A stretch of DNA of 64,000 nucleotides, taken from the NCBI RefSeq assembly GCF_000334155.1, contig NZ_ANNK01000054.1, forward strand, positions 1 to 64,000. Reading direction: 5' to 3'. The stretch's first letter is position 1. Each line of letters begins with the position of its first letter. Made by a program: the position numbers and the translations under genes. The notes beneath the pieces were generated by a model, which was not told the DNA's origin, ran no database searches, and saw nothing but the letters and a program-made list of their open reading frames with translations. Source of the DNA: Halalkalibacterium ligniniphilum (lineage in GTDB: Bacteria; Bacillota; Bacilli; Bacillales; Bacillaceae_D). Shown piece after piece: positions 10,874-22,513 of this stretch.

Positions 10874-13198
10874 ATGGACGAAAAAAAGAGACGGCAAATT
10901 CCACTTTTGCCTTTACGGGGATTGCTCGTCTTTCCGACGATGGTCCTTCATTTAGATGTAGGCCGTCAAAAATCGGTACAAGCGTTAGAGCATGCGATGG
11001 TGGATGATCATCATATTTTATTAGCGACACAAAAAGAGATTTCTATTGATGATCCTACAGAGGAAGAAATTTATTCTGTCGGAACGCTGGCGAAAGTGAA
11101 GCAAATGTTAAAGCTTCCGAATGGGACGGTTCGGGTCCTGGTAGAAGGATTGAAGCGGGCTAAAATTGAACGATATACGGAGAACGATTCTTTTATTGAA
11201 GTAGAAATGAGCGTTTTGTCAGAGGAAGATGAGGAAGAATCGGCAGAGACGAAAGCGCTAATGCGCAATGTCCTGCAAATGTTTGAGCAGTACATTAAGC
11301 TTTCAAAAAAAGTTTCCGCTGAAACCTTGGCTTCTGTTTCGGATATTGTGGATCCAGGTCGGTTGGCTGATGTGATTGCTTCCCATCTTCCGTTAAAGGT
11401 AGCCGAAAAACAAGGGCTTTTGGAAATGACATCCGTTCAAGAACGGTTGCTTCACATTGTGGAAATTTTGAATAATGAGCAGGAAGTCTTAGGACTTGAG
11501 AAAAAAATTGGCCAACGTGTAAAAAAATCAATGGAAAAAACCCAGAAGGAATACTACCTTCGGGAGCAAATGAAGGCGATCCAAAAGGAATTAGGTGAAA
11601 AAGAAGGGAAAGCAGGGGAAGTTGCGACCCTTCGAGAAAAAATTGAAGAAGCAGAAATGCCAAGCAATGTGGAAGAAAAAGCGCTAAAAGAGCTAGAGCG
11701 ATACGAAAAAATGCCAGCTAGCTCTGCGGAGAGCTCGGTGCTGCGAAATTATATTGATTGGCTTATCCAATTGCCTTGGAAGAAAGAAACGGAGGACATT
11801 CTAGACGTTCATCGTGCAGAGGATATTTTGAACGAAGATCATTATGGCTTGGACAAGGTGAAAGAACGAGTACTGGAATACTTAGCAGTACAACAGCTAA
11901 CGAAAGAATTAAAAGGGCCGATTCTTTGCTTATCTGGTCCTCCAGGTGTTGGAAAAACCTCACTTGCCCGTTCGATCGCTCGGGCGCTCGACCGCCAATT
12001 TGTTCGGATTTCCTTAGGGGGTGTCCGTGATGAAGCAGAAATTCGCGGTCACCGTCGCACGTATGTCGGAGCCATGCCAGGTCGAATCATTCAAGGGATG
12101 AAAAAAGCAGGTTCTGTGAACCCTGTTTTCCTGCTTGATGAAATTGATAAAATGGCTAACGATTTCCGTGGCGATCCTGCAGCAGCGCTTTTGGAAGTAC
12201 TTGATCCTGAACAAAATCACACCTTTAGTGATCATTACATCGAAGAACCCTATGATTTGTCGAAAGTCATGTTTGTGACAACCGCTAATAATATTGCGAC
12301 CATTCCAGGCCCTTTGCTTGATCGGATGGAGATTATTCCAATTGCCGGCTATACAGAAGTAGAAAAGTTACACATTTCTCGAGGGCATTTGTTGCCAAAG
12401 CAAATGAAGGAGCACGGCTTAACGAAAGGAAAGCTCCAAGCAAAGGATGAAGCGATTCAAAAGGTCATTCGCTATTATACGAGAGAAGCGGGTGTGCGGA
12501 ATTTAGAACGTCAAATTGCAACCCTATGTCGGAAGGCAGCAAAGAAAATTGTTGCAGGTGAGAAAAAGCGCGTCATGTTAACGGCTAAGACAGTAGAGGA
12601 AATGCTCGGTAAGCCTCGTTTTCGCTATGGATTAGCTGAGGAACAGGATCAGGTCGGTGCTGCCACCGGGCTTGCTTATACGACGGCAGGAGGAGATACA
12701 TTATCCATTGAAGTGTCAGTTGTTCCTGGAAAAGGAAAGCTTATTCTTACAGGGAAGCTCGGCGATGTGATGAAAGAGTCTGCCCAAGCCGCATTTAGTT
12801 ACATTCGTTCCCGTTCTAAGGAGCTTGAAATCGACCCAGGGTTTCATGAGAAAAATGATATTCATATTCATGTTCCAGAAGGAGCGACACCGAAAGATGG
12901 ACCATCTGCAGGAATTACAATGGCAACCGCTCTCATTTCAGCCTTGACGGGGCGTGTTGTTAAAAAAGAAGTGGGGATGACTGGGGAAATTACATTGCGA
13001 GGAAGAGTCTTACCGATTGGCGGTCTTAAGGAAAAATCGATGAGTGCTCATCGCGCAGGGCTAAAAACGATCATCATTCCGAAAGATAATGAAAAAGACA
13101 TAGAAGATGTTCCAGAAAGTGTTCGCAGCGAGTTAACATACATTCTTGTAGAACACTTAGATGAAGTACTGAAACATGCGTTGGGAGAGAAAAAATGA
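10874..13198 (+). CDS. lonA: ATP-dependent protease La (LonA)
   Basis: LonA degrades misfolded and selected regulatory proteins in the cytosol. The 774-residue product has the N-terminal substrate-binding domain (residues about 8-200, beginning [15 protein letters not shown]), a coiled-coil linker, the AAA+ domain with Walker [13 protein letters not shown] and Walker [11 protein letters not shown], and the C-terminal protease with Ser in [13 protein letters not shown] and Lys in [12 protein letters not shown]. The ATG at 10874 has only a weak GGGGG-type site about 10 nt upstream. Its stop overlaps the ysxC start by 4 nt, implying coupled translation. Confidence 0.97.
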   Translation: MDEKKRRQIPLLPLRGLLVFPTMVLHLDVGRQKSVQALEHAMVDDHHILLATQKEISIDDPTEEEIYSVGTLAKVKQMLKLPNGTVRVLVEGLKRAKIERYTENDSFIEVEMSVLSEEDEEESAETKALMRNVLQMFEQYIKLSKKVSAETLASVSDIVDPGRLADVIASHLPLKVAEKQGLLEMTSVQERLLHIVEILNNEQEVLGLEKKIGQRVKKSMEKTQKEYYLREQMKAIQKELGEKEGKAGEVATLREKIEEAEMPSNVEEKALKELERYEKMPASSAESSVLRNYIDWLIQLPWKKETEDILDVHRAEDILNEDHYGLDKVKERVLEYLAVQQLTKELKGPILCLSGPPGVGKTSLARSIARALDRQFVRISLGGVRDEAEIRGHRRTYVGAMPGRIIQGMKKAGSVNPVFLLDEIDKMANDFRGDPAAALLEVLDPEQNHTFSDHYIEEPYDLSKVMFVTTANNIATIPGPLLDRMEIIPIAGYTEVEKLHISRGHLLPKQMKEHGLTKGKLQAKDEAIQKVIRYYTREAGVRNLERQIATLCRKAAKKIVAGEKKRVMLTAKTVEEMLGKPRFRYGLAEEQDQVGAATGLAYTTAGGDTLSIEVSVVPGKGKLILTGKLGDVMKESAQAAFSYIRSRSKELEIDPGFHEKNDIHIHVPEGATPKDGPSAGITMATALISALTGRVVKKEVGMTGEITLRGRVLPIGGLKEKSMSAHRAGLKTIIIPKDNEKDIEDVPESVRSELTYILVEHLDEVLKHALGEKK

Positions 13199-13776
13199 AA
13201 GTAACAAAGGCAGAGCTTGCAGCAGTGGCTGTGAAGCCTGAGCAATATCCAAATACATTGTTGCCTGAAGTCGCTTTAGCTGGCCGTTCAAATGTTGGGA
13301 AATCATCGTTTATTAATAAAATGATGAATCGTAAAAGTTTAGCGCGCACGTCGCAAAGACCTGGAAAGACACAAACACTTAATTTTTATGCGATTAATGA
13401 TCAGTTACATTTCGTTGATGTACCAGGCTATGGCTTTGCAAAAGTCTCAAAAAAAGAGCGAGAAGCATGGGGACGGATGATTGAAACATTTATCCAGCAG
13501 CGAGAGCAGCTGAAAGCAGTGATTCAAATTATTGATATTCGCCACGAGCCAACGAAGGATGACCAATTAATGTATGATTGGTTGAAGCACTTTGAAATAC
13601 CTGTGATATTGGTGGCTACAAAGTGTGATAAGATTCCAAAGGGAAAATGGGAGAAACATAAGAAGATTATTTCTAAAGTATTGAATAAGGATAAGAATGA
13701 TCCAATTGTTGTTTTTTCATCGGAAACAGGCTACGGTAAAGACGATGCTTGGAAAACAATTTTAAGCTATTTGTAA
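13195..13776 (+). CDS. ysxC: ribosome-biogenesis GTPase YsxC/EngB
   Basis: YsxC is an essential TRAFAC GTPase needed for assembly of the 50S subunit. The 193 residues carry G1 [10 protein letters not shown], the G2 threonine region [10 protein letters not shown]3 DVPGYGF and G4 TKCDK, all close to the family consensus. The ATG lies inside the end of lonA (ATGA overlap), with GGGAGAG of the lonA 3' end as ribosome site. The lonA-ysxC pairing matches B. subtilis. Confidence 0.97.
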   Translation: MKVTKAELAAVAVKPEQYPNTLLPEVALAGRSNVGKSSFINKMMNRKSLARTSQRPGKTQTLNFYAINDQLHFVDVPGYGFAKVSKKEREAWGRMIETFIQQREQLKAVIQIIDIRHEPTKDDQLMYDWLKHFEIPVILVATKCDKIPKGKWEKHKKIISKVLNKDKNDPIVVFSSETGYGKDDAWKTILSYL

Positions 13777-13793
13777 GTTCATAAACACATGTT

Positions 13794-13831
13794 AAAACCC
13801 TTTGCAGCTATATTAAATTGCAAAGGGTTTT
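13794..13831. terminator. bidirectional terminator between ysxC and the ysxD-like gene
   Basis: AAAACCCTTTGCA (13794-13806) is perfectly complementary to TGCAAAGGGTTTT (13819-13831). The A-rich and T-rich outer ends mean the hairpin can end both rightward ysxC and leftward ysxD-like transcripts. Confidence 0.8.
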
Positions 13832-13860
13832 AGGTTATGGCAATCGTAGCTTGATTAAAT

Positions 13861-14337
13861 CTATCTTCTTCTCATCAGAAGGAAAACACCAAACAGGATC
13901 AGAGCGAAGGGCCAAAAACCATCAAAAAGGGTTAAAATATTTTTTGACCAAAGAAAGACGTTTGTTGAAAATAGCATAAAGAGTGAAAAAAGCAGAAGTG
14001 CCAAGCCGAGACCGAGCCCACCTTGCTTTGTTTTTAAATAAAGAATTGAGTAAGAAAGCCCCAAAATAAGCGTGAGCATTGCCCAGTGAGAAGGCCAAAA
14101 AGGAAAGAAAGCAATGCCGTGATAGTGGAGGCCAAGTCCAAGGAGCAGGAGTCCAGGGAATAAGGACCCGTTGTCACGACTAAAAAGAAATTGAATGGAA
14201 AAAGCAAGTCCTAAAAGAACAAAAATAGACGGCCATGTAAGCAACTGCTCTCGATAAGGAAGGGGATATTGTTGAAGGAGAAAATACCCACCGAGTCCAG
14301 TCAAGAGAACTCCTGTAAAAACACGTTGCTGCTTCAT
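13861..14337 (-). CDS. small polytopic membrane protein, ysxD position
   Basis: A 158-residue hydrophobic protein with about five to six short membrane segments separated by tiny loops, ending in a basic LLMRRR. The pattern (tryptophan- and glycine-rich helices, WPSIFVLLGLAF, FWPFALILFGVFLL) is that of the LiaI/LiaF-like membrane region seen in envelope-stress proteins. Reading leftward, CGAAAGGAGT gives a good ribosome site before the ATG. In B. subtilis an uncharacterised membrane gene, ysxD, lies between ysxC and hemA, so it is probably the equivalent. No reaction is known. Confidence 0.75.
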   Translation of the reverse strand: MKQQRVFTGVLLTGLGGYFLLQQYPLPYREQLLTWPSIFVLLGLAFSIQFLFSRDNGSLFPGLLLLGLGLHYHGIAFFPFWPSHWAMLTLILGLSYSILYLKTKQGGLGLGLALLLFSLFMLFSTNVFLWSKNILTLFDGFWPFALILFGVFLLMRRR

Positions 14338-14612
14338 TATGTACTCCTTTCGTTACGTGCACCTTACATACAAAGAATCACTAATAAGTTAAATGCTTAA
14401 AAGTGGATCATAGACTTTCCAATTTTGGTTATCCTAAAAGTGCAGAATCGTTGCAACTTGAGATTAGAAACAATACCATCATAATAGCATAGGCTTTCAT
14501 CATCTGTTCACAAAATCATTTAATCTAGATGAACATCCATGTTATAATAATTATAAATTAGGTTCGGAGCGAGTCCAACCATTGAACGTTACTTTAAGGG
14601 GTGAGTGAAGAA

Positions 14613-15992
14613 ATGCATATTCTTGTTGTCGGACTAAACTACAAATCAGCCCCTGTTGAAATTCGTGAAAAATTTTCATTTCAGGAAACGGAGCTTCCAT
14701 TAGCCCTTCATGAGCTTCGAAAAATGAAGAGCATCTTGGAGTGTACGATTGTTTCGACATGTAACCGTACGGAAATTTACGTTGTTGCGGACCAGCTGCA
14801 TACAGGCCGACATTTCACAAAATCATTTTTAGCGAACTGGTTCGATTTACCGAAAGAAGAATTTTCTCCTTTTCTTGATATTCGCGAAGACCACCATGCG
14901 ATTGAGCATCTTTTTCGTGTGACAGCAGGACTTGATTCAATGATTTTAGGTGAAACACAAATTCTTGGCCAGGTTCGTGACAGCTTTTTACTCGCTCAGC
15001 AAGAGCAAGTCACTGGCTCAATTTTTAATCATTTATTTAAGCAAGCAGTAACGTTAGCGAAGCGTTCCCATTCAGAAACAGATATTGGGCAAAATGCTGT
15101 CTCCGTTAGTTACGCTGCCGTAGAGCTTGGAAAGAAAATTTTTGGTGATTTTAAAGACAAGCATGTATTGATTCTTGGTGCTGGTCAAATGAGTGAACTT
15201 ACAGCGAAGCATCTCCATGCGAATGGCGCGAAAAAAATAACGGTCATTAATCGTACGGAAGAAAAGGCGGCTGAGCTTGCTGTCAGGTTCCTTGGTCAAT
15301 CTCGCCCGATGAATGAACTGTCCCAAGCGATTGTCGATGCAGATATTTTAATCAGTTCAACAGGTTCTCGTGATTATGTCGTCACATCCGATCTTGTGTC
15401 TTCCATGCTGAAAAAGCGGAAAGGACGGCCTCTTTTTATGGTGGACATTGCTGTTCCAAGAGATTTGGAGCCAAGCTTAGCTCAGTTTGATGACGTCTAC
15501 CTTTATGACATCGATGATTTGCAGAACATCGTTGAAGCAAACTTAGAGGAGCGTAGACGTGAAGCGGAAAAAATTGAGCTTATGATTGAAGCAGAAATTG
15601 ACGAATTTAAAAGCTGGTTAAATACCCTGGGCGTCGTTCCAGTCATTACAGCGCTTCGTACGAAAGCTTTGACGGTTCAGGAGGAGACGATGGAAAGCAT
15701 TGAGCGAAAGCTACCGAACTTATCTGAACGGGAGTTAAAGGTATTAAATAAACATACAAAGAGTATCGTTAATCAGTTGCTGCGAGACCCGATTACAAAA
15801 GTCAAAGAGCTAGCAGGAGAGCCGGGGGCAGAACAAGCATTGGATTTATTTACGAAAATTTTTGCCCTTGAAGAAGAGCTTGCTCACCTAGAAGCACAGG
15901 AAAAAGTGAAAGGTGCCGAGCAGGAGTGGGAAGCAAAGAAAAAGGAAGCTGTATCGGTCAAAAATCAGTCTCATGATGTTGTTCGCTCTTAA
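14613..15992 (+). CDS. hemA: glutamyl-tRNA reductase
   Basis: HemA reduces Glu-tRNA(Glu) to glutamate-1-semialdehyde with NADPH, the entry step of haem synthesis. The AAGGGGTGAG at 14596-14605 is 7 nt before ATG 14613, giving an N-terminus [19 protein letters not shown] that matches the family better than the upstream GTG at 14601. The nucleophilic cysteine is in STCNRTEIY. The [16 protein letters not shown] signature, the NADPH-binding [11 protein letters not shown] and the C-terminal dimerisation helix follow. A perfect TATAAT at 14543-14548 suggests a promoter, though I see no good -35. It is the first gene of the hem operon. Confidence 0.97.
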   Translation: MHILVVGLNYKSAPVEIREKFSFQETELPLALHELRKMKSILECTIVSTCNRTEIYVVADQLHTGRHFTKSFLANWFDLPKEEFSPFLDIREDHHAIEHLFRVTAGLDSMILGETQILGQVRDSFLLAQQEQVTGSIFNHLFKQAVTLAKRSHSETDIGQNAVSVSYAAVELGKKIFGDFKDKHVLILGAGQMSELTAKHLHANGAKKITVINRTEEKAAELAVRFLGQSRPMNELSQAIVDADILISSTGSRDYVVTSDLVSSMLKKRKGRPLFMVDIAVPRDLEPSLAQFDDVYLYDIDDLQNIVEANLEERRREAEKIELMIEAEIDEFKSWLNTLGVVPVITALRTKALTVQEETMESIERKLPNLSERELKVLNKHTKSIVNQLLRDPITKVKELAGEPGAEQALDLFTKIFALEEELAHLEAQEKVKGAEQEWEAKKKEAVSVKNQSHDVVRS

Positions 15993-16014
15993 CTAACGTC
16001 ATGGAGTGGGAAGT

Positions 16015-16839
16015 ATGAGTTGGATGAATTGGATCTTTCCTGTCACGATTGTTCTGTATAGCCTGAGCGTACTTGGGTATTTTATCGACTTTTTACAAAA
16101 CAACCGGAAGGTCAATCGAATTGCCTTCTGGTTGCTTTTAATTGTATGGGTATTGCAAACGGTTTTTTTTATCTTTCGGGCGATGGAATTAAATCGTATC
16201 CCAATTATTACCCCGTTTGAAGGGCTCTTTTTTTATGCTTGGATCGTAGTAACCCTTTCTCTTGTGATAAACTGGTACTTTCGCGTCGCGTTTCTTGTTT
16301 TTTTTACAAATGTCGTCGGCTTTGTCATGATGGCGTTTAGTCTGTTCACGCCTGATGGCGATGTACCAGATTCCCTTTCAACGTTATTAATTTCGGAGCT
16401 TTTAATCATTCATGTTTCCGTAATTTTGTTGTCGTATGCGGCCTTTACCCTAGCCTTTGCTTTTTCGATTATGTATGTGATCCAGCATCAAATGCTAAAG
16501 CGTAAAGCATGGGGAAAGCGGTTGTTACGATTTGGCTCATTATCCAAGCTCGATATGTACGCTTCTTCAGCGACAATCATTGCCTTCCCCCTTTTTTTAA
16601 TCGGGATCATTTTAGGATTTGTATGGGCTTCGATACAGTTTGGGGAATTGCCTTGGCTCGATGCAAAAGTGATTTCGTCTCTTATCGTCTTAAGTGCTTA
16701 TGCGCTCTATCTTTACCAACGATTTGTAAAGCTTTTACGTGGCTACAACATGGCGCTATTAAACATTGCTTGTTTTTTGCTTATTCTCATTAACTATTTT
16801 CTATCAAGCAATTTATCTTCATTTCACTTATGGTATTAG
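16015..16839 (+). CDS. hemX: HemX, cytochrome c assembly-like membrane protein
   Basis: HemX is a polytopic membrane protein of the CcsA/cytochrome c assembly family; in B. subtilis it lowers the cellular amount of HemA. About 274 residues with eight hydrophobic segments are seen. A GGAG at 16003-16006 lies 8 nt before ATG 16015 (MSWMNWIFPVTIVLYSL), preferred over the in-frame GTG at 16006. It sits between hemA and hemC as in B. subtilis, with only 22 nt after hemA. No haem-binding WWD motif is obvious, consistent with a regulatory rather than ligase role. Confidence 0.9.
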   Translation: MSWMNWIFPVTIVLYSLSVLGYFIDFLQNNRKVNRIAFWLLLIVWVLQTVFFIFRAMELNRIPIITPFEGLFFYAWIVVTLSLVINWYFRVAFLVFFTNVVGFVMMAFSLFTPDGDVPDSLSTLLISELLIIHVSVILLSYAAFTLAFAFSIMYVIQHQMLKRKAWGKRLLRFGSLSKLDMYASSATIIAFPLFLIGIILGFVWASIQFGELPWLDAKVISSLIVLSAYALYLYQRFVKLLRGYNMALLNIACFLLILINYFLSSNLSSFHLWY

Positions 16840-16983
16840 AGATGGGCATGAACAGGCTTTACTGATAACGAAAGAAATGAACGCTTTAAGATACATTCAA
16901 GGTGAGACTACGCCCGTTAACTGGCTTAATGTCCACCTTTTCTTTATAATAAATAGAAGAGAAGAAGTTGATGGAGGATGGAA

Positions 16984-17919
16984 ATGCGTAAAATAGTGAT
17001 TGGATCAAGACGAAGTAACCTAGCTCTTACCCAAACAGAATGGGTGATTGAACAGCTTAAAAAACTGGGGCTACCGTATGAATTTGAAATTAAAAAAATT
17101 GTGACGAAAGGCGATCAAATTTTAGACGTGACCCTTTCAAAGGTAGGCGGTAAGGGTCTTTTCGTCAAAGAAATTGAGCAAGCGATGGCGAACAAAGAAA
17201 TTGACATTGCCGTTCACAGCATGAAGGATGTTCCCTCTGTTTTACCTGATGGGTTTACACTAGCAGCGACGACAAAACGTGTCGATCCAAGAGATGCGTT
17301 TATTTCAAACGAGCACGTAAAGCTGTCAGACCTTCCAGCAGGTTCGGTCGTTGGGACGAGTAGTTTACGTCGTTCTGCGCAGCTTCTAGCCACACGTCCT
17401 GATTTAGAAATAAAATGGATCCGCGGAAATATTGAAACAAGACTTCGAAAGCTAAAAGAGGAAGGATTTGATGCCATCATTTTAGCGGCTGCTGGTCTTG
17501 AACGGATGGGATGGTCTCAAGATGTCGTCACTGAATATTTAGAGGCTGATGTTTGTGTACCTGCGGTTGGGCAAGGAGCTCTTGGAATTGAGTGCCGCTC
17601 AGATGATGAAGAGGTCATTAATCTTTTGAAACAGATTAATGATGCAGAAACAGAAAGAACCGTGGCAGCAGAGCGATCATTTTTACACCGGATGGAAGGC
17701 GGCTGTCAAGTACCGATTGCAGGCTATGCAACAGTGACAAAAGACGATCAAATCGAGTTAACAGCACTAGTTGGTTCTCCTGACGGCAAAACCATTTTAA
17801 AAGAGACGAAGCAAGGAGCAGATCCAATTGCATTAGGGGCTGAAGTATCAAGCCTTCTTTTAAAGAAAGGTGCAAAAGAGATTTTAGACAAAGTTAAAAA
17901 CGAGCTTGATCAGAAATGA
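16984..17919 (+). CDS. hemC: porphobilinogen deaminase (hydroxymethylbilane synthase)
   Basis: HemC polymerises four porphobilinogen units into hydroxymethylbilane. The dipyrromethane cofactor cysteine is in the [11 protein letters not shown] motif. [31 protein letters not shown] and VGQGALGIE are all present. GGAGG (16973-16977) is 6 nt before ATG 16984; the ATG at 16978 is too close. About 311 residues, normal length. Its stop overlaps hemD by 4 nt. Confidence 0.97.
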   Translation: MRKIVIGSRRSNLALTQTEWVIEQLKKLGLPYEFEIKKIVTKGDQILDVTLSKVGGKGLFVKEIEQAMANKEIDIAVHSMKDVPSVLPDGFTLAATTKRVDPRDAFISNEHVKLSDLPAGSVVGTSSLRRSAQLLATRPDLEIKWIRGNIETRLRKLKEEGFDAIILAAAGLERMGWSQDVVTEYLEADVCVPAVGQGALGIECRSDDEEVINLLKQINDAETERTVAAERSFLHRMEGGCQVPIAGYATVTKDDQIELTALVGSPDGKTILKETKQGADPIALGAEVSSLLLKKGAKEILDKVKNELDQK

Positions 17920-18698
17920 TGGACAAGCCCTTGAGTGGGAAGCGTGTTCTTGTTACACGAGCAAAAGAACAGGCCAAGTCATTGTCTGTCCTTATCAAAA
18001 ATGAGGGTGGCATTCCAATTGAGATTCCTCTTATCGCATTTCAACGGCCAAGAAATAAAGAAGCATTTCAGCATATAGAAAGGGAGCTTGAAACCTACGA
18101 CTGGATCATTTTTACAAGTGCCAACGGTGTACGTTTTTTTCTTGAGTCCTTACAAGAACAACAAATACGAAGTCTGCCCAAGGTGGCTGTTGTAGGACGG
18201 AAAACGGAAAAAGCACTGAAGGGGTACGGCATTACCCCTTCGCTTATTCCTGATAAGTTTGTGGCAGAAAGCTTGGCTGACGCTTTATTGGCTGAGGTGA
18301 GTGATGGTCAGCGGCTCCTGTTCGCACGGGGGAATTTGTCAAGGCCATTTTTGCCACGGGTTTTTGAAGAAAGAGGGTTTGCTGTGACCGAATTAACGGT
18401 CTATGAAACCATCATCCCAAAAGAGGCTGAGCATACGTTGCTGGATGCTTTGCAAAATGAGTCCATTGATATTTTTACGTTCACAAGCTCGTCTACCGTG
18501 AAGCATTTTCATTCATTGCTTGCCAATCAGTCATGGTCGGAATGGACAAAGTCAGCCGTTTTTGCTTATATTGGACCGATTGCTGCAAACACAGCAAAAG
18601 AAAAGGGACTCCCTATCCATGTTGTGGCAGACCCTTACACAAGCGAAGGACTAATTGATGCATTAAGTTCTTATTTAAAAGGAGGTACATTAAAATGA
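17916..18698 (+). CDS. hemD: uroporphyrinogen-III synthase
   Basis: HemD closes hydroxymethylbilane with ring D inversion to uroporphyrinogen III. The 260-residue sequence is poorly conserved, as is typical, but shows [13 protein letters not shown] at the N-terminus, [12 protein letters not shown] (residues about 65-77), and [12 protein letters not shown] with [13 protein letters not shown] in the second lobe. The ATGATG start lies in the hemC stop region, so translation is coupled. The order hemC-hemD-hemB supports the assignment. Confidence 0.93.
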   Translation: MMDKPLSGKRVLVTRAKEQAKSLSVLIKNEGGIPIEIPLIAFQRPRNKEAFQHIERELETYDWIIFTSANGVRFFLESLQEQQIRSLPKVAVVGRKTEKALKGYGITPSLIPDKFVAESLADALLAEVSDGQRLLFARGNLSRPFLPRVFEERGFAVTELTVYETIIPKEAEHTLLDALQNESIDIFTFTSSSTVKHFHSLLANQSWSEWTKSAVFAYIGPIAANTAKEKGLPIHVVADPYTSEGLIDALSSYLKGGTLK

Positions 18699-19678
18699 GT
18701 CATGAACTTCACTTTGACAGACACCGTCGCCTTCGCCAAACGGCGAGCATTCGTAAGATGGTGAGGGAAACGAGCTTACATATAAATGATTTTATCTACC
18801 CTGTTTTTGTTACAGAAGGAGAGCAAGTAAAAAACGAGGTTGCTTCGATGCCGAATGTGTTTCAATGGTCTCTTGATTTACTTGATGGAGAAATAGATGA
18901 AGTCGTTTCTCTCGGTATTCCTGCCGTCATTGTTTTCGGTGTTCCTGCTCATAAAGATGCGGTTGGATCATCAGCTTATAACGATCAAGGCATCGTACAG
19001 AAAGCGATACGTCAGATTAAAAAGAATCACCCAGACTTAACGGTGATTGCTGATACTTGCTTATGTCAATTTACGGATCATGGGCATTGTGGCATTATTG
19101 AGGATGGTAACGTTTTAAATGATCCGACCCTTGATTTATTAGCGAAAACAGCGATTTCTCAAGCAGAAGCGGGAGCAGACATTATTGCTCCTTCTAACAT
19201 GATGGATGGGTTTGTGGCAGCGATTCGTCACGGACTAGATGAAGCGGGCTACACAGATGTACCGATCATGTCCTATGCGGTAAAATATGCTTCTGCCTTT
19301 TACGGGCCGTTTCGCGATGCAGCGCATAGTTCGCCAGCGTTTGGAGATCGGAAAACCTACCAAATGGACCCAGCGAACCGCCTTGAGGCGTTACGTGAAG
19401 CTCGTTCAGATATAAAGGAAGGCGCTGATTTCCTCATTGTCAAGCCAGCTCTTTCCTACTTAGATATTATCCGCGACGTAAAAAATGAAACGGGCTACCC
19501 AATTGTTGCCTATAATGTTTCAGGTGAATATTCGATGATGAAGGCAGCAGCCTTGCAAGGCTGGATTGATGAAAAGAGCATCGTTCTTGAAAAGCTCACA
19601 AGTATGAAGCGAGCAGGTGCTGATTTGATCTTAACGTATTATGCGAAAGACGTAGCCCGTTGGCTGCTTGAATCCTAA
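18695..19678 (+). CDS. hemB: delta-aminolevulinic acid dehydratase (porphobilinogen synthase)
   Basis: HemB condenses two 5-aminolevulinate molecules into porphobilinogen. The 327-residue protein has the two Schiff-base lysines in SYAVKYAS and [10 protein letters not shown]. The cysteine-rich stretch [14 protein letters not shown] marks a zinc-dependent rather than a magnesium-only enzyme. AAAGGAGGTACATTAAAATG gives a strong ribosome site that lies inside the end of hemD (4-nt overlap). Confidence 0.97.
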   Translation: MSHELHFDRHRRLRQTASIRKMVRETSLHINDFIYPVFVTEGEQVKNEVASMPNVFQWSLDLLDGEIDEVVSLGIPAVIVFGVPAHKDAVGSSAYNDQGIVQKAIRQIKKNHPDLTVIADTCLCQFTDHGHCGIIEDGNVLNDPTLDLLAKTAISQAEAGADIIAPSNMMDGFVAAIRHGLDEAGYTDVPIMSYAVKYASAFYGPFRDAAHSSPAFGDRKTYQMDPANRLEALREARSDIKEGADFLIVKPALSYLDIIRDVKNETGYPIVAYNVSGEYSMMKAAALQGWIDEKSIVLEKLTSMKRAGADLILTYYAKDVARWLLES

Positions 19679-19692
19679 GAAGAGGTGATCAT

Positions 19693-20982
19693 GTGAGAAC
19701 GTTTGAGAAGTCGAAAGCAGCGTTTGAAAAAGCAAAGCCCCTTATGCCCGGAGGTGTAAACAGCCCTGTACGTGCCTTTAAATCCGTGAAAATGGACCCT
19801 GTTTTCATGGAGCGTGGTGAAGGTTCAACGATTTATGATGTGGACGGAAATGAATACATTGACTATGTCCTATCCTGGGGACCTCTTATTCTAGGACATG
19901 CAGATAAGCAAGTGATTGAGCAAGTAAAAAAGACAGCTGAGCTTGGAACAAGCTTCGGTGCACCAAGTGAGTGGGAAACAAAGCTTGCTGAGCTTGTGAT
20001 TGAGCGTGTTCCTTCTGTAGAAGTCGTACGGATGGTGAACTCTGGAACAGAAGCAACAATGAGTGCTCTTCGCCTTGCTCGAGGCTATACAGGAAGAAAC
20101 AAGATTTTAAAATTTGAGGGCTGTTATCATGGTCATGGCGATTCATTGTTGATCAAGGCGGGCTCAGGTGTGGCTACACTTGGCTTACCGGATAGTCCCG
20201 GCGTACCTGAATCGGTCGCTCAAAATACACTGACTCTTCCTTACAACGACCTTGAGAGTGTTAACTATGTTTTCGACAAGTTTGGTGAAGACATTGCTGC
20301 TGTCATTGTTGAGCCTGTCGCTGGGAACATGGGAGTTGTCCCTCCAGAGCCAGGCTTTTTGCAAGAGCTTCGTCGAATCACGGAAGAGAACGGTACGCTC
20401 CTCATTTTTGATGAAGTAATGACAGGCTTTAGAGTTGGCTATCAATGCGCCCAAGGAAGATTCGGCATTACTCCTGATTTAACTTGTCTTGGTAAAGTGA
20501 TTGGTGGTGGCTTACCTGTTGGAGCGTATGGTGGCAAACGTGAAATCATGGAAAACATTGCACCAAGCGGCCCGATCTATCAAGCAGGAACACTATCAGG
20601 GAACCCACTTGCTATGGCAGCAGGATATGAGACGTTATCTCAGCTAACGGAAGCGGATTACGAACGCTTTGAGCAGCTTGGAGAGCGGTTAGCAACAGGT
20701 CTTTCAGAAGCGGCGACAAAACATGGAATCCCTCATTATACAACACACGCAGGTTCGATGGTTGGCTTCTTTTTTACAGACACAAAGGTTACTAATTTCA
20801 AAGAAGCGTCAACGTCAAACTTGGATTTCTTTGCTCGTTACTTCCAAGAAATGCTTCAGCAAGGAGTGTCTTTACCACCGTCTCAATTTGAGGGCATGTT
20901 CTTATCGACGAAGCATACAGAAGCAGATATTGAAAAAACAATTTCGGCTGCAGAAGTGGCCTTTTCAAAACTAAAAGGATAA
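19693..20982 (+). CDS. hemL: glutamate-1-semialdehyde 2,1-aminomutase
   Basis: HemL is the PLP enzyme that converts glutamate-1-semialdehyde to 5-aminolevulinate. The 429 residues contain [12 protein letters not shown], the [11 protein letters not shown] segment, the [11 protein letters not shown] cofactor-binding motif and the PLP lysine in [17 protein letters not shown]. The start is GTG with AGAGGTGAT at 19681-19689. It closes the hem operon: the early enzyme is encoded last, as in B. subtilis. A terminator follows. Confidence 0.97.
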   Translation: MRTFEKSKAAFEKAKPLMPGGVNSPVRAFKSVKMDPVFMERGEGSTIYDVDGNEYIDYVLSWGPLILGHADKQVIEQVKKTAELGTSFGAPSEWETKLAELVIERVPSVEVVRMVNSGTEATMSALRLARGYTGRNKILKFEGCYHGHGDSLLIKAGSGVATLGLPDSPGVPESVAQNTLTLPYNDLESVNYVFDKFGEDIAAVIVEPVAGNMGVVPPEPGFLQELRRITEENGTLLIFDEVMTGFRVGYQCAQGRFGITPDLTCLGKVIGGGLPVGAYGGKREIMENIAPSGPIYQAGTLSGNPLAMAAGYETLSQLTEADYERFEQLGERLATGLSEAATKHGIPHYTTHAGSMVGFFFTDTKVTNFKEASTSNLDFFARYFQEMLQQGVSLPPSQFEGMFLSTKHTEADIEKTISAAEVAFSKLKG

Positions 20983-20990
20983 TGGATAAA

Positions 20991-21061
20991 GCCTGACTTC
21001 CTCGGGTTCTTTACAAGCATGGCATCATCGCTTGTGTGAATCAGGAAGCGGGCTTTTTTTA
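20991..21061 (+). terminator. terminator of the hem operon
   Basis: GCCTGACTTCCT (20991-21002) pairs with AGGAAGCGGGC (21043-21053) with one bulged A and a T-G pair. An inner hairpin ACAAGC/GCTTGT sits in the loop, and a T run follows from 21054. Confidence 0.75.
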
Positions 21062-21190
21062 TTACTTCTCACTTTCCTCTTTAAGCTCGCCCTACTTTTT
21101 ATACATAAATCTACTAGCCTTTTCATAAGGTGTAATGTACTGAACATGATCGTAACTGCAGGGTTGAGTAGAGATGAGGAGGAATGTAAA

Positions 21191-22498
21191 ATGACACAAG
21201 AACATCCGTCAAAATTAACATTTTCGATTGAAGAATCAGTTTGGTTAAATAAAGGACAGGAAATAAAAGAAATTTTATCCATGTCGTTAGAGCCAGATAT
21301 TTCAATTGAAGAAAAGGGCACTCATGTATTCATTAAGGGCGGCTTACGTCTTGTCGGAGAGTATCTTCCAGTGAAGCATGGAGAAGCGTTTGATGCGAAT
21401 GCCCCTTTTCTTCAGGAACAAGTCTCTTTTCGTTCTGTTGAAGAAATGTCAATAGGTGATGATGGGACAGGTGAAATCAAACATGTTTTTCCTATTGATG
21501 TCACCATTCCGTTAAGTCGAATCCAAAATTTAGAAGATGTGTTTGTAGAGGTGGAATCGTTTGATTATGACCTTCCAGAAAAAAGTTGCATTCAGCTGAC
21601 TGCTGATGTAGCAATTAGCGGGATGACAGGAGTTGAAGAAGAGCCAAAGGCAAATGCTGAGCCAACAAAAAGTAGGGAGGGACAAGAACAGCAGCTTCCT
21701 CCTGTGTTACCGATCGCACCGGCACTAGAGCCGATTCCTTCTACCTTTCAATTTGAAGCAAGAAAAGAGAAGAAAGAGTGGCAAGAATACAAGGAAAAAA
21801 CGGTGAAAAAGATAGATCCAGAAGATGTACCCACACAAGAAGAAGGGGAGCAGAATAGCAAAAAAGATCGTTCGATTCAAGAGGGAAGGGAAAGAAACGA
21901 AGCATCCCTATGGGCAGCGTTCCCAAATGAATATAAAGAGAAAACGGTTGAATTGAATGTATTAGAACAAAAGCAAGCTTTGAAACCAAAAACAGATGAG
22001 CATTCGGAAATGTTTGCATCTACGTTAGAAGAGGAAAAACAGGATTCCGATTCTCACAAAGAGTTGGATGAACAGGTGGCTGAGCCAGCTATGAGAGCGG
22101 AGGAAGAGAAAGAGCCTGAACCGAGCGTTATTACACTTGATGGAAAAGTGGAACGAGATGGGGAACAAGGAGCGGTTGTCCATTTAACTTCTCACCAGCA
22201 GAGAGAACGTGAAGATCCTGTTGTCCAAAAGCAAGAGGAGGATATTCAAAAGAACAAGGAGGATGGATTACCAACGCCTAGAGAAGAGAACGCGTTATAT
22301 TTAACAAAAATGCTTACAAAAGGAGAAGAACAATTTTCAAAGTTAAAAATGTGCATTATCCAACAGAATGAGTCACTCGATACCATTGCTGAACGTTATG
22401 AGGTGAGTACAAGTCAGCTCATTCGCGTCAATCGGTTAAATGAAGCACGAGTGGAGGAAGGGCAAATTTTATATATCCCTGTCTCTTCAAATTCGTAA
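21191..22498 (+). CDS. spoVID: stage VI sporulation protein D (spore coat assembly)
   Basis: SpoVID encases the forespore and tethers coat proteins through SpoIVA and SafA. The N-terminal domain (residues about 1-150, LTFSIEESVWLNKGQE, DISIEEKGTHVFIKGGLRL) is the conserved coat-morphogenetic region. A long acidic, glutamate- and lysine-rich low-complexity middle (about 160-380) follows. The C-terminal LysM domain (about 390-433, IIQQNESLDTIAERYEVS...LYIPV) binds peptidoglycan or lipid II. AGGAGG at 21177-21182 lies 8 nt before ATG 21191; the frame is open further upstream but overlaps the hem terminator. 435 residues. Confidence 0.92.
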   Translation: MTQEHPSKLTFSIEESVWLNKGQEIKEILSMSLEPDISIEEKGTHVFIKGGLRLVGEYLPVKHGEAFDANAPFLQEQVSFRSVEEMSIGDDGTGEIKHVFPIDVTIPLSRIQNLEDVFVEVESFDYDLPEKSCIQLTADVAISGMTGVEEEPKANAEPTKSREGQEQQLPPVLPIAPALEPIPSTFQFEARKEKKEWQEYKEKTVKKIDPEDVPTQEEGEQNSKKDRSIQEGRERNEASLWAAFPNEYKEKTVELNVLEQKQALKPKTDEHSEMFASTLEEEKQDSDSHKELDEQVAEPAMRAEEEKEPEPSVITLDGKVERDGEQGAVVHLTSHQQREREDPVVQKQEEDIQKNKEDGLPTPREENALYLTKMLTKGEEQFSKLKMCIIQQNESLDTIAERYEVSTSQLIRVNRLNEARVEEGQILYIPVSSNS

Positions 22499-22513
22499 GG
22501 GAGGGGTGATACG